A stretch of 64,000 bases of DNA from Candidatus Baltobacteraceae bacterium (GCA_036489885.1 DASXEW010000003.1:496001-560000), one strand, 5' to 3'. Shown: positions 7,970 through 16,858, counted from the stretch's first letter. Translations and numbers: made by a program. The notes: a model not told the origin generated them from the letters alone.

Positions 7970-10665
7970 GCGACGTTTTCTCCTTCGGCGCCGGCCTGAT
8001 CGGGATCGTAGGCGGCGATGTCATACCAACTGCCGCCGACTTTGATCGTGGCCTCGACCGGGACGGAAAGCTGCATCGCGCCCTCCATCTCGCTCTTAAC
8101 GAGACGCGCTACCTTATCGCGCTCATCGGCTGCGACTTCGAAAATCAGCTCGTCGTGAATCTGCAGCTGCATGATCGCATCCAGCTTGGCGTTGCGCAGC
8201 GCGGCGTCGACTTTGACCATCGCGAGCTTCATGAGATCCGAGGCGCTGCCTTGCAGGGGTGCATTCGTTGCCTCGCGCTCGGCCGCCGCTCGCAACGCGA
8301 AGTTTCGCGCACGCAAATCCGGCATGTAGCGGCGCCGCCCGAGCAGCGTGCTGACGTAGCCTTTCTCGCGACCCTCTTCGAGATTACCGTCAATCCAAGC
8401 GCGTACGCTGGGGAAGCGCGCGAAGTACGCATCCGTCATCGCACGCGCTTCGGCTTTTGGAATCTCGAGACGCTGGGAGAGTCCGAATTCCGACATGCCG
8501 TAGAGCAACCCGAAGTTGACGGACTTCGCGATGCGGCGCTGATTCGGATCGACGTCCTGTCCTTTCGGCACCGCGAAGATTTGGCGAGCCGTAAAATCGT
8601 GAATGTCCTCGCCTTCCGCGAAGGCCGTGCGCATCGCCTCATCGCCGGAGAGATGCGCCATCAAACGCAGCTCGATTTGACTGTAGTCTGCGGCCAGCAA
8701 CACGCGTGCGTCCGGCGCGACGAACGCTTTGCGGACGCGGCGTCCAAGCTCACTGCGCACCGGAATGTTTTGCAAATTCGGGTTCGTCGAGGAAAGCCTT
8801 CCGGTCGCGGTCGAGGTTTGATTGAATTCCGTGTGGATTCGGCCACCGGAATCGGCGAGCGACGGTAAAACATCGACGTACGTATTCTTGAGCTTCGAGA
8901 CTTCGCGGTATTCGAGGATACGCGCGCAAATCGGATACTCGCGCGCAAGTCCTTGCAGCACTTCGATCCCGGTCGCCCAACCGGTTTTCGTTTTCTTACC
9001 GCCCGGAATGCTCAACCTTTCGAACAGGACGCGGCCGAGCTGCAGCGGTGAGCCGAGATTGAACGTCTCGCCGGCCAGCTCGTAAACCTCGTTTTGCAAC
9101 GAAGTGATGCGCGCGTCGATTTCCCTCGACATCTTGTTGAGCTCACGCGGATCGAGCTTGATCCCGGCGCGTTCCATGTGCGCGAGGATCGTGGCTAGTG
9201 GGAGCTCGAGCTCTTCGTAGAGTGGAATCTGCTCGCGCAGCGCCAGCTCGTGTCGCAGCTTTTCGGAAAGACGCCAAACCGCATCCGACCAGGCCGCAGC
9301 TTCTTCCGGCAGCGTAAGCGCCAGATGCTCTTCGGCGGCATCGGTTAAGCGGGTGTACGCGCGTCCCGGATTGAGCAAATGCGCCGCGATCATCGTATCG
9401 TCAACGACGTGACAGACGTCGCTCTTGGTCGCTGCGATCAATGCTTTCGCATCGTGCACGACGATCTGCGCTTTCCCGGACCATAGCTCGGAAAACGCTG
9501 CGCCGACGTCATCCAGTTCGAGCGCCGTCACCAGGAACGAAATGCCCGTCCCTTCTTCGGCCGTAATTCCGAGCGTCTCGTTGCTCGGCAACAAACCACG
9601 TTCGGTGATCCCCGGTTTGAGCGCAATTGCCAAGCGCGTTTTCTTCGCGAGCTCGCGCAACGTTGCAGCCAGGCGTTTGAAGTTCGGTGGATCCGTGTCG
9701 CCGACGAAGGTCATATACTTGCCGGAAAGGGCTTTCGGTGCAGCTTCCATCGCCGCCGCGTCTTTCGGTGCTTCCAGCTTAGCGAGCAACGATTTGAATT
9801 CGAGCTCGCGATAGAGCATGTACAACGCGTCGTTGCCCGGCGGTTTATAGTGCGCATGATCCCAGTCGACGTCGATCGGAAGATCGCGCAGCGCGGTCGA
9901 GACGTCGCGGCACAATTGAGCCTGCAGGCCATACTCACGCACCAAGCCTTCGAGCTTCGGCGTTCCGGCGATCGCCGGATTTGCGACCAGCGCGTCCAGT
10001 GTCCCGGCTGCATTTATCAATTTGCTCGCAGTTTTTTCGCCGACGCCCGGGATGCCGGGCAAATTGTCGGACGGGTCGCCCTTGAGCCCGCGATAGTCGG
10101 CGAGCTGGCTCGGTTCGAGATCGAAACGTTCGCGCACCGCGGCTTCGTCGTAACGGCCAAGGTCGGTAATACCGCGGCGCGTCATCAACACGGTCGTGCG
10201 GTCGTCGACGACTTGCAAGAGATCGAGATCGCCGGTTACGACGAGCGTGCGCTGGCGCGCTTCGACGGATTTCTTCGCGAGCGTTGCGATGATGTCGTCG
10301 GCCTCTTCGCCGTCGATCTCGACGATTGGGATATCGTATGCTGCCAGAACTTTGCGCACGAGCGCGAATTGGCTGCGCAAATCGTCTGGCGTCTCCTGAC
10401 GGTTGGCTTTATACTCGGCGTAGCGCTCGAGCCGCGCGCGCGGAACGCCTTTGTCGAAGGCCGCGATAACGTGCGTCGGGCGTTCGTCGGCGAGCACTTT
10501 TTGTAGCATCATGATGAAGCCGTAGGCCGCATTGGTCGGCATGCCGGTCGCCGTCGTCATCACCGGCAGCGCAAAGAAGGCGCGATAGACGAGCCCGTAT
10601 GTGTCGAGCAACATCAAGGTCGCCGTATCAGGCGGCGGTGTACGCGCGGCGGTAGTCGTGGTCAT
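7966..10665 (-). CDS. polA: DNA polymerase I
   Basis: An 899-residue family A polymerase for Okazaki-fragment processing and repair. Residues about 15-280 form the 5'-nuclease domain (LLDTYGLVYRAFFALP, EEADDIIATLA, SDNLPGIPGVGEKTA). Residues about 310-480 are a vestigial 3'-5' exonuclease: the DTE of ExoI is replaced by a LAIALKPG segment and the ExoII Asp is missing, so proofreading should be absent, as in Taq and Bst. The polymerase half has motif A (ADYSQIELR, Asp660), motif B (RRIAKSVNFGLLYG, Lys714) and motif C (HDE at 837-839). It overlaps the DUF192 gene (ATGA) and the A2M-like gene by four bases. Confidence 0.97.
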   Translation of the reverse strand: MTTTTAARTPPPDTATLMLLDTYGLVYRAFFALPVMTTATGMPTNAAYGFIMMLQKVLADERPTHVIAAFDKGVPRARLERYAEYKANRQETPDDLRSQFALVRKVLAAYDIPIVEIDGEEADDIIATLAKKSVEARQRTLVVTGDLDLLQVVDDRTTVLMTRRGITDLGRYDEAAVRERFDLEPSQLADYRGLKGDPSDNLPGIPGVGEKTASKLINAAGTLDALVANPAIAGTPKLEGLVREYGLQAQLCRDVSTALRDLPIDVDWDHAHYKPPGNDALYMLYRELEFKSLLAKLEAPKDAAAMEAAPKALSGKYMTFVGDTDPPNFKRLAATLRELAKKTRLAIALKPGITERGLLPSNETLGITAEEGTGISFLVTALELDDVGAAFSELWSGKAQIVVHDAKALIAATKSDVCHVVDDTMIAAHLLNPGRAYTRLTDAAEEHLALTLPEEAAAWSDAVWRLSEKLRHELALREQIPLYEELELPLATILAHMERAGIKLDPRELNKMSREIDARITSLQNEVYELAGETFNLGSPLQLGRVLFERLSIPGGKKTKTGWATGIEVLQGLAREYPICARILEYREVSKLKNTYVDVLPSLADSGGRIHTEFNQTSTATGRLSSTNPNLQNIPVRSELGRRVRKAFVAPDARVLLAADYSQIELRLMAHLSGDEAMRTAFAEGEDIHDFTARQIFAVPKGQDVDPNQRRIAKSVNFGLLYGMSEFGLSQRLEIPKAEARAMTDAYFARFPSVRAWIDGNLEEGREKGYVSTLLGRRRYMPDLRARNFALRAAAEREATNAPLQGSASDLMKLAMVKVDAALRNAKLDAIMQLQIHDELIFEVAADERDKVARLVKSEMEGAMQLSVPVEATIKVGGSWYDIAAYDPDQAGAEGENVA

Positions 10666-12995
10666 TGCACGGAAAGCGCGAGCGACGCGGCCCCGACGTC
10701 GCCGTCGTCCGAGATTTTCAGCACGGAGACGACGTAGCGACCCGGTTGCGTCGGAAGATCGATATTGAATGCATCGCCTTCATTCTGCCCGATGCGCCAA
10801 ACGATCGCATGCGGCGCTGAGATCGCAAGACTATTGTCAGGCGCTGCAACCGTGCGCGCGTTATCGGCGCCGAAAATATCTTGCGCTTTCGATCCGGCCG
10901 GCGCGACGTATGCGTGCCAACTCGGGTCGGTCGATGCGGGATCCTGAGTCGTCGTTCCGCCGGCTGCCAAAATGGCCGGGGCGTTGTCAAACGATGCGCC
11001 CGCGCTCGGCCGGCCGTCGGAGACGCGCACGGCGAGCAACGCGGCAGCCTGTTCTCCGCCGTCCTGAATCGAGATATGCGCGGTTGCACCCGGCGCGTAA
11101 TTGCCGCGGTCGGCGCTGAGCGCTGTGACGCGCGGATAACCCGGCCCGTCGATCGCGACCGGAAAATCGCTCGTGTAGACGGCGCCGTCTTTGACGAACG
11201 CGACACCTATCCGAACCGTACCTACCGCATTTGCGAGCGATAGACGTGCCGTCGCGTGTCCGCCGGATGCGCTCACGACACGTGTGTCCGCGATGCGTGC
11301 GCCTTCAACGGTAAATAGCGCGCTGCCGTACGCGCCAGTCAGCGTCGCGTCAACGTCGATGTGATCGCCGAGTTTGTAACGGTCTTTATCGAGCGTCAAA
11401 GTGACGTCGGCGCTCCGGCTTGCAAGCCGGGCTCCCAACACGCTTGGCGCGACCGTGACGGCGGTTGCGTCCATTGCCGCCGAGTTATCGGTCAGCTGCG
11501 CGGTCGCGATATTGGTGCCGAGCTGCATCGAGTGAAACGTCGCTTGCGCGTGCCCGAGCGAATCGAGCTTTACGGTTTCATCCGACGTGTTCGGACCTTT
11601 CGTCAAAACCACGTGCACTTGCCGGCCTGCCGCCGGGCGTCCGTCCGCCGCATCGAAGCCATGCACATCGAAGATCGCGGCTTGCCCGACGTCGAGCTGC
11701 GCATTATCGGGTGTGATCGAAACAACGGTCGATGCATTGGGAACGACGACTTGGGTCGTGGCGGTCGCGCTTTGCGTCGATGCGACGACACCGTACGTCG
11801 ACGACAGCCCGTCCGTCGGCGCCGCCAGCGTCACGAGCGCAGTTCCATCCGAGGTCGTGCGAACCGACGTGTTCAGAATCGTCGTCGTTCCCCAGCGAGG
11901 CACATCCGGATTTTCGCCGGGCGGGATGACGTGCGGCGTGCGCACCACACGAACTTGCACGACTTGCCCGGAAATCGGTTTGCCCTGACTGCGTAGCGAC
12001 ACGCGCAGCGGGACCGAGGACGATGCCGAACAGTTTGCGCCGCACAATGCGGCGACGCTCAGTGTGAAATCGCCGCCCCCGTCGACGTGGACGGCAGTGC
12101 CGCCCGTACCACCGCCGGCAGTTGCGATGATGGCAAGCTCGCCGGCCGGCGTATCTTGTGAGATCGGGAGCGCGCCCCAAAAACCGCCGCTCGGTTCCAA
12201 TTCGAAGATCGCGTTTGCGACGGCCCGTCCATTGACGAGCGCGCTGACGTGTACTTGTCCGCGCATCGGCTTGAACATCGCGCCCTCGCGCTTGCGCGCG
12301 AACCCGACGACACGCAACGTTTCGCCGGCGCGCACGACACCACGATCGGCGCGAACGCCGACTATCGCGAGCGGTAAAGGCGGCTGCGGCGTGAGCGATA
12401 CGAACGCTTTGCTGCGTCCCCACTCGGCAAGTGCAAAGCGCGCGCCGGCGATGCCGTGCGCAATTCCGTCGGCGCCTGTCTTGGTCTCAACGAATTTGCC
12501 TCCGGCCAGCAGCGTAACGCGCATGCCGGCAAGAGGCTGCCCCGTACGCAAGTCGGTTCCGTACAGAATCCAGCCTTCCGGCGTTTCTTTCGTGACCAAA
12601 CCGATTCTCGTGAGATTGATCCAGGTTTGCTGCGAGGCATCGCCGCGGCGCGCCTCGATCACGAAGAACCCTTCGCGATTACCGAGCGGAACGCTCACAT
12701 CGTTCGATTCGAATCGATAACCCTGAGGCGGCGTGAACTTCCAGCGTGCGACTGCATGCGCGTGTGACGTATCGATCGCGTGCATGCGCGAGCTGCCTGC
12801 GATCAGAACGTCGGCCGGATCGGTCTCGTAGGCTACGAAATCGACCGGTGCGCCCGAATACGTGTCGAGCCGAACCACGACGTCTTTCCACGGCACCGTG
12901 ACGTCGCGCGCATACAGCGCGAAGACGCCGTCTAGCTTGTGGGTGTCGAGGAGCGGACGCGCGGCGCGCACCGCCGGCGCCATCTGCGCGAGCAC
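10662..12995 (-). CDS. Alpha-2-macroglobulin-like (MG-domain) exported protein
   Basis: A protein of 777 residues built of repeated immunoglobulin-like domains. The segment at about residues 220-300 (RAGETLRVVGFARKR...ELEPSGGFWGALPISQDTPAGELAIIA) matches the MG2/MG3 region of bacterial alpha-2-macroglobulins, which trap proteases in the periplasm. Later repeats (YKLGDHIDVDATLTG, YAPGATAHISIQDGG) are similar. No CxEQ thioester motif or complement-type domain is present, and the protein is about half the usual length. The start is uncertain: GTG at 12995 leaves only part of a signal peptide, and the frame upstream encodes ALLRVALIVVVI, which would complete it but has no ATG, GTG or TTG (a CTG lies at 13010). 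Neighbour genes give no functional clue. Confidence 0.72.
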   Translation of the reverse strand: MLAQMAPAVRAARPLLDTHKLDGVFALYARDVTVPWKDVVVRLDTYSGAPVDFVAYETDPADVLIAGSSRMHAIDTSHAHAVARWKFTPPQGYRFESNDVSVPLGNREGFFVIEARRGDASQQTWINLTRIGLVTKETPEGWILYGTDLRTGQPLAGMRVTLLAGGKFVETKTGADGIAHGIAGARFALAEWGRSKAFVSLTPQPPLPLAIVGVRADRGVVRAGETLRVVGFARKREGAMFKPMRGQVHVSALVNGRAVANAIFELEPSGGFWGALPISQDTPAGELAIIATAGGGTGGTAVHVDGGGDFTLSVAALCGANCSASSSVPLRVSLRSQGKPISGQVVQVRVVRTPHVIPPGENPDVPRWGTTTILNTSVRTTSDGTALVTLAAPTDGLSSTYGVVASTQSATATTQVVVPNASTVVSITPDNAQLDVGQAAIFDVHGFDAADGRPAAGRQVHVVLTKGPNTSDETVKLDSLGHAQATFHSMQLGTNIATAQLTDNSAAMDATAVTVAPSVLGARLASRSADVTLTLDKDRYKLGDHIDVDATLTGAYGSALFTVEGARIADTRVVSASGGHATARLSLANAVGTVRIGVAFVKDGAVYTSDFPVAIDGPGYPRVTALSADRGNYAPGATAHISIQDGGEQAAALLAVRVSDGRPSAGASFDNAPAILAAGGTTTQDPASTDPSWHAYVAPAGSKAQDIFGADNARTVAAPDNSLAISAPHAIVWRIGQNEGDAFNIDLPTQPGRYVVSVLKISDDGDVGAASLALSVQ

Positions 12996-13029
12996 GATGA
13001 CGACGATCAGGGCGACGCGGAGAAGTGCT

Positions 13030-13446
13030 CTAGTATTCGTACGAAATCGTGCCGGCTTGTTCGAACGCCATCTTGAACGCGACGCCGAAATTACGAACGT
13101 CGCCGCGTTTCATGGGCGAGTAGTCGTTGCTGATCCCGATCAATGCCGAAGAGCCGCTGTCGATGCCGGCGTAGCGGCTGCCGTCACTGCCGGTAAAAAC
13201 AAAATGCGTCGCAACCGGAAAGAGCTGCGACGAAATGTCGTTGGTCAACTCCACCTTGAATATCAAATACGACTGCGACGCGCCTCCGACGGTTCCAACC
13301 GATGCATCGTTACTACTCACGAACCGGTTGTCGAGAATCTTAATGTCGGTAGCCGAAGAATAGAGGCTCGCCGGCGTCGGTTTCTCTTGGCATCCCACGG
13401 TCAGCAGACCAAGCGCAAACAACGCTGCGGATATCCGTCGGGGCAT
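13030..13446 (-). CDS. Lipoprotein, DUF4352-like
   Basis: A 138-residue protein with a lipobox signal peptide (ALFALGLLTVGC). The mature domain alternates beta-strands (IKILDNRFV, YLIFKVELTND, THFVFTGSDGSRYAG, RGDVRNFGVAFKM) in the manner of the DUF4352/telomeric-repeat-binding-factor-like immunoglobulin fold of small exported proteins. No function is known. It precedes the A2M-like gene on the same strand by 34 bases and may share its transcript. Confidence 0.7.
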   Translation of the reverse strand: MPRRISAALFALGLLTVGCQEKPTPASLYSSATDIKILDNRFVSSNDASVGTVGGASQSYLIFKVELTNDISSQLFPVATHFVFTGSDGSRYAGIDSGSSALIGISNDYSPMKRGDVRNFGVAFKMAFEQAGTISYEY

Positions 13447-13508
13447 GCATTCGGTCTTCGCGGACTGCGAAGGTTGCGCCTCGCATCAACGGGTACAAGC
13501 TCTCAGCT

Positions 13509-13688
13509 ATGAACGACGAGACTGGCGGGGAACCGGCGACCGTTCCGTGTCGCTACTGCGGGAACGATGCGGACACTGCTACGCCCGGGACGGAGCTGGA
13601 AGCAACAAACGGAAAAACGGACGTGTACCAAGTAATCGTACTGTGCGCAGCTTGTCGCCGCCCGTTCGCGACGATCGCGCGGAATTGA
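13509..13688 (+). CDS. Short zinc-ribbon protein (59 residues)
   Basis: An ATG at 13509 opens a 59-codon frame ending in TGA at 13686-13688, six bases before the next ATG. The product has two CxxC knuckles, PCRYCGN at residues 13-19 and LCAACRR at 45-51, spaced as in a small zinc ribbon. The text between them is polar. No clear Shine-Dalgarno is visible. It lies in line with two further small genes, the second of which also has a CxxC. The regular Cys spacing supports it as a real gene; the role is unknown. Confidence 0.55.
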   Translation: MNDETGGEPATVPCRYCGNDADTATPGTELEATNGKTDVYQVIVLCAACRRPFATIARN

Positions 13689-13693
13689 TCGCG

Positions 13694-14194
13694 ATGCTCG
13701 TACGTAGCGCTATCCTCGCCGCGGCAGTCGCATTGCTCGGCGCATCGCCTGCGCCGGTCAGCGTTCCCGTACCCGGCGTTCCCTTGCACGCGACGTACAC
13801 CGTCGAAACGAACAAGCTCGGACAAGTCGTGCGAGTCGTGTCCGCCAACGCCTCGAACGATGCGCGCTTCAACACCGCGACGCGCGGCAATGCGTTGCAA
13901 GCATTCATTCGGCGGCCTGACGGGACTGCAACTGCGGGCGTCTACAAGCTCAACTATGACTATTCGCCCAAAACAAAAGACGTGCGGCGCGACGTGCAGC
14001 TGGTTCACGCCGGCGGCGTCGATCCGAATGCGAAGGGTTACGTAACGCTCGCGCTCTCGAAATCCAAAGCGCTGCCGGGCACAACGCCCGATCCGCTCCA
14101 AGAGGCGAAGCGCGCCACTGCAGCCGGATCGAATTCGCATCTGCCGGATTTCAACAAAATCGTCGAGCCCATACCGTCCAGCTCGAGCAAGTAG
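13694..14194 (+). CDS. Secreted hypothetical protein
   Basis: A 166-residue protein with a signal peptide (MLVRSAILAAAVALLGASPAPVS). The ATG at 13694 is chosen because the frame upstream reads unlike protein and overlaps the zinc-ribbon ORF. The mature part contains a beta-rich region (YTVETNKLGQVVRVVSAN, AGVYKLNYDYSPKTKDVRRDVQLV) and a polar, Ser-rich C-terminus ending in PIPSSSSK. I do not recognise the family. It is followed after one base by the next small gene, so the three plus-strand genes look like one operon. Confidence 0.65.
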   Translation: MLVRSAILAAAVALLGASPAPVSVPVPGVPLHATYTVETNKLGQVVRVVSANASNDARFNTATRGNALQAFIRRPDGTATAGVYKLNYDYSPKTKDVRRDVQLVHAGGVDPNAKGYVTLALSKSKALPGTTPDPLQEAKRATAAGSNSHLPDFNKIVEPIPSSSSK

Positions 14195-14195
14195 T

Positions 14196-14465
14196 ATGGC
14201 GCGGCGTTCACGCAAGCCGCAAAAACGCGAAGCTGCAGCGACGCCGGAAGACTTGATGCAGTTTTACCTGCGGAATCGTGAACAGTTCGAGAAACGCAGC
14301 GATGCGGATCTTGAGCGATCCTGCGCGTCGAAGGATGCCTATCCGACCGAAGCGCACGCGCGCGCGGTTGCCGCAATGAACGGCATGGCGAACGTTCTGT
14401 ATACCTACGAGTGTTTTTATTGTAAGCAGTGGCACCTCACGCGGCGGCCTACTCCTAGCGCGTAA
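14196..14465 (+). CDS. Small basic protein with C-terminal zinc knuckle
   Basis: An 89-residue basic protein starting with MARRSRKPQKRE. The C-terminal text YTYECFYCKQWHLTRR is the pattern of short zinc-ribbon-like proteins common in phages and actinobacteria (YxCxxCxxWHL), probably nucleic-acid binding. The middle (DAYPTEAHARAVAAMNG) is helical. It overlaps the end of the convergent gentisate dioxygenase-like gene by 11 bases. Function unknown. Confidence 0.65.
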   Translation: MARRSRKPQKREAAATPEDLMQFYLRNREQFEKRSDADLERSCASKDAYPTEAHARAVAAMNGMANVLYTYECFYCKQWHLTRRPTPSA

Positions 14466-15825
14466 AGCTTATCTCGTCGTCGTAGTGAATGAGATCGAAG
14501 AAGTTCTCAATATCGCGGCGCGTTTCGAGGCACGGATAGCGCGCTACGAATTGCTTGCGATGTTCTTCATCGCGGAACGCACGTGACGTGAGCTTTTGGC
14601 TGATCTCGGAAAATTTGCCGGGATCGCTCTTGCTTCGCACCCAATTCGCAATCTTCTCGTCGTCGCGCAGATCGCGCACCGCTTGCGTGAAGTCGTCTTC
14701 GTTGACGCCGAGCCACTCGAGAAGATAACCTGAGAGTCCCGGCGTGACTTTGTAGCCGCCAAGCGTGCCCTGCAGTTTGGCCTTCGTTTTATCGATAGTA
14801 CGCGCAAGCAACACGAGCCCGCCAAGCTCGACGTGCGGCGAACGCGGTGGATGCGCGCGCAAATCGGCTTCCGGAAACTCGAGCGCAGCGGCGCGATAAG
14901 CACCCACGGCGTCAAGCAACGGACGATCGTCGAAGCGAAAGAAATAGGCCTTTTCATCGGCCGTGTGCACGTACGGCATCCAAGCCGGAACCGCGAACGT
15001 ATCGCCGCGCTTCCATTCAAGGACGGCGTCGCCGATCTGGGTGCGTCCCGAGCCTTCGACGACATGATAGACGGCGCTCGCCGTCTCGCGGCGTTCGGGC
15101 GATGACGTTCCCGCATTGACGCGTTCAGCCGAGGCGCCGATCGTGCGCGAAACGGGACACAGCGCATCGCGAAGCACGTAGTCCACCGATGCAAATGATT
15201 GCGACCCTTGATCGACGAGCGCGACGATCTCCGCCCACGGATATTTCAGCCGCGACGGTCCACTCGGTGGACTCGAGGGGTATCGCGGGTCGACGTAGCC
15301 CTCGGCAAAATTGGCTGGGATGAATTGCCAAACCGGCAGATCGAGCCCGTCGAGCCAGATCATCTCGCCGTCGCCCTCGTGTCCGTGATCGTGGAATTCC
15401 CAGGAAGGCGTGAGGATCACGTCGCCGCGTTCCATCGTCACCTTCTCGCCGCCGACCGCCGTGAAGCCGCGGCTGCCTTCGATAATAAAGCGCAGCGCGA
15501 ATGCGGTGTGGCGATGAGCCGGCGCCGTCTCGCCCGGTAAGATCATTTGCAGGCCCGCGAACAACGTGTCGGTCGTGTACGGCGCACGCAACGCCGGGTT
15601 CACGAGCATCAGCACGCGGCGTTCGGCTTCGTCCGCCGAGATCAGATGACCGGCGCGCCCGAGCAGCTCGCGGAGCTGCGCGTAGCGCCATACGTGCGGG
15701 ACCGCTTTTGGTACCGGTTTAGGTGGAACCATCGCGCGCATCGCCGTCCAGAGTGGTGCCGTCGCCTGCGCTGATACGTCTTCAAGAAGACGATCCAGGG
15801 AATCGGCCGGGACGGTTGTTGCCAT
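14455..15825 (-). CDS. Gentisate 1,2-dioxygenase-like bicupin fused to DUF5069
   Basis: A 456-residue protein. Residues about 1-310 form a double cupin like gentisate 1,2-dioxygenase, which opens gentisate to maleylpyruvate using Fe(II). The first cupin keeps its metal site: PAHRH (His104, His106) and a later FHDHGHE cluster (His145/147). The second cupin (VYHVVEGSGRTQIGD, GDTFAVPAWMPYVH) is also intact. Residues about 321-456 match DUF5069 (PPRSPHVELGGLVLLARTIDKTKAK, GYLLEWLGVNEDDF), a domain of unknown function normally found alone. The ATG at 15825 follows an AAGGGGG Shine-Dalgarno; the frame runs on upstream through noncoding-looking sequence. A divergent FAH-family hydrolase gene fits the end of the gentisate pathway. 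Confidence 0.85.
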   Translation of the reverse strand: MATTVPADSLDRLLEDVSAQATAPLWTAMRAMVPPKPVPKAVPHVWRYAQLRELLGRAGHLISADEAERRVLMLVNPALRAPYTTDTLFAGLQMILPGETAPAHRHTAFALRFIIEGSRGFTAVGGEKVTMERGDVILTPSWEFHDHGHEGDGEMIWLDGLDLPVWQFIPANFAEGYVDPRYPSSPPSGPSRLKYPWAEIVALVDQGSQSFASVDYVLRDALCPVSRTIGASAERVNAGTSSPERRETASAVYHVVEGSGRTQIGDAVLEWKRGDTFAVPAWMPYVHTADEKAYFFRFDDRPLLDAVGAYRAAALEFPEADLRAHPPRSPHVELGGLVLLARTIDKTKAKLQGTLGGYKVTPGLSGYLLEWLGVNEDDFTQAVRDLRDDEKIANWVRSKSDPGKFSEISQKLTSRAFRDEEHRKQFVARYPCLETRRDIENFFDLIHYDDEISFTR

Positions 15826-15872
15826 GATGCACCCCCTTGTTTGAAAGGCGCTTCGCCCCCGGCTCCGCGCCC

Positions 15873-15950
15873 CCCGTGCTGCGCACGGGACCCCCACGCA
15901 GTAGGGCCCCTCATAATTGGAGTAAAGTAAGCATTCCCCGTGGGGGCCCT
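15873..15950. promoter_or_regulatory. Divergent control region with inverted repeats
   Basis: The 160-base gap between the dioxygenase and FAH genes has a hairpin CCCGTG (15873-15878) / CACGGG (15884-15889) and a wider pair AGGGCCCC (15903-15910) / GGGGCCCT (15943-15950) around an AT-rich core (TAATTGGAGTAAAG). A T-rich run follows the second arm. These may be operators or leader structures for the divergent pair; no regulator gene is next to them. Confidence 0.35.
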
Positions 15951-15985
15951 TAACAACATTTTCTTTTTTGGGGTGTGGACCTAGT

Positions 15986-16858
15986 ATGCGATTCGTCAGC
16001 TTTATGCGAGGCCGCGATGCGGCGTCAGGCGTTATCGAAGGGATGTCCGTTCGTCCGTTTCGCGCCGGACTCGATCTTGGAGCGTTCATCGCGCTTGCAC
16101 CCTCAGAGCGTGCAGCCGAGCTGAAAAATCTCGGTCAGCCGATGTCGCTCGACGACGTGCGTTTGCTCGCACCGGTCCATCCGCACAAGAACGTCTTCTG
16201 CGTCGGCCGCAACTATCTCGCACACGCCGAAGAAGGCGCGCGCGCACGCGGACAGGAGCTCAAGCTCCCCGACGTCCCGACGTTCTTTACGAAGGCGCCG
16301 ACCGCGATTGCGGATCCCGAGCAAACACTCGAGCTGGATCCGAAGCTTTCCTCACAATACGATTGGGAAGCGGAGCTGGCCGTCATCATCGGAACGCGCT
16401 GCCGCGACGTTGCGGAAAAAGACGCGCTGGATGTCATTTTCGGTTACTCGTGCCTCAACGACGTAACGGCGCGCGATCTGCAAAAGGCTCACGTACAGTG
16501 GTTTAAAGGAAAGACGCTCGACAACACGTGCCCGATTGGTCCGTGGGTCGTCGAAGCTTCCGACATTCCCGACCCGCAAAAGCTCGAGATCGCACTGACG
16601 GTCAACGGCGAAGAGAAGCAACACTCAAATACCGATAAGATGATCTTCTCGATTGCCAAGATCATCGAGAGTCTCAGCGCCGGACTCACGCTCGAACCAG
16701 GCGACGTGATTGCGACGGGAACGCCCGAAGGCGTCGGTTTCGCGCGCACGCCACCCGAATTCCTCAAAGACGGCGACGTCATGGAGATCACGATTCAGAA
16801 CGTCGGCTCGCTGAAGAATAGCGTTCGGCTCACCGCGCCGGTCGCCAGCGCCCGCTAA
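15986..16858 (+). CDS. Fumarylacetoacetate hydrolase-family protein
   Basis: A 290-residue FAH-superfamily enzyme; members hydrolyse fumarylpyruvate, acylpyruvates or decarboxylate oxaloacetate using Mg2+. The metal-site Glu pair is in YDWEAELAVIIG and the Asp in the NDVTARDLQ region. CVGRNYLAHAEE and GDVIATGTPEGVG are family blocks. The ATG at 15986 gives MRFVSF, the usual N-terminus; the frame is open six codons further up. Divergent from the gentisate dioxygenase-like gene, it is a good candidate for fumarylpyruvate hydrolase. Its TAA overlaps the pntAA ATG (TAATG), so it shares the transhydrogenase transcript. Confidence 0.9.
   Translation: MRFVSFMRGRDAASGVIEGMSVRPFRAGLDLGAFIALAPSERAAELKNLGQPMSLDDVRLLAPVHPHKNVFCVGRNYLAHAEEGARARGQELKLPDVPTFFTKAPTAIADPEQTLELDPKLSSQYDWEAELAVIIGTRCRDVAEKDALDVIFGYSCLNDVTARDLQKAHVQWFKGKTLDNTCPIGPWVVEASDIPDPQKLEIALTVNGEEKQHSNTDKMIFSIAKIIESLSAGLTLEPGDVIATGTPEGVGFARTPPEFLKDGDVMEITIQNVGSLKNSVRLTAPVASAR

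Noticed and set aside
13445-13693. 83-codon N-terminal extension of the secreted protein
   Set aside because: The text is Arg/Cys-rich and overlaps the better-supported zinc-ribbon frame; a signal peptide starts at 13694.
15826-16089. 88-codon N-terminal extension of the gentisate dioxygenase
   Set aside because: It reads through an intergenic region with inverted repeats and overlaps the divergent FAH gene; a Shine-Dalgarno supports 15825.
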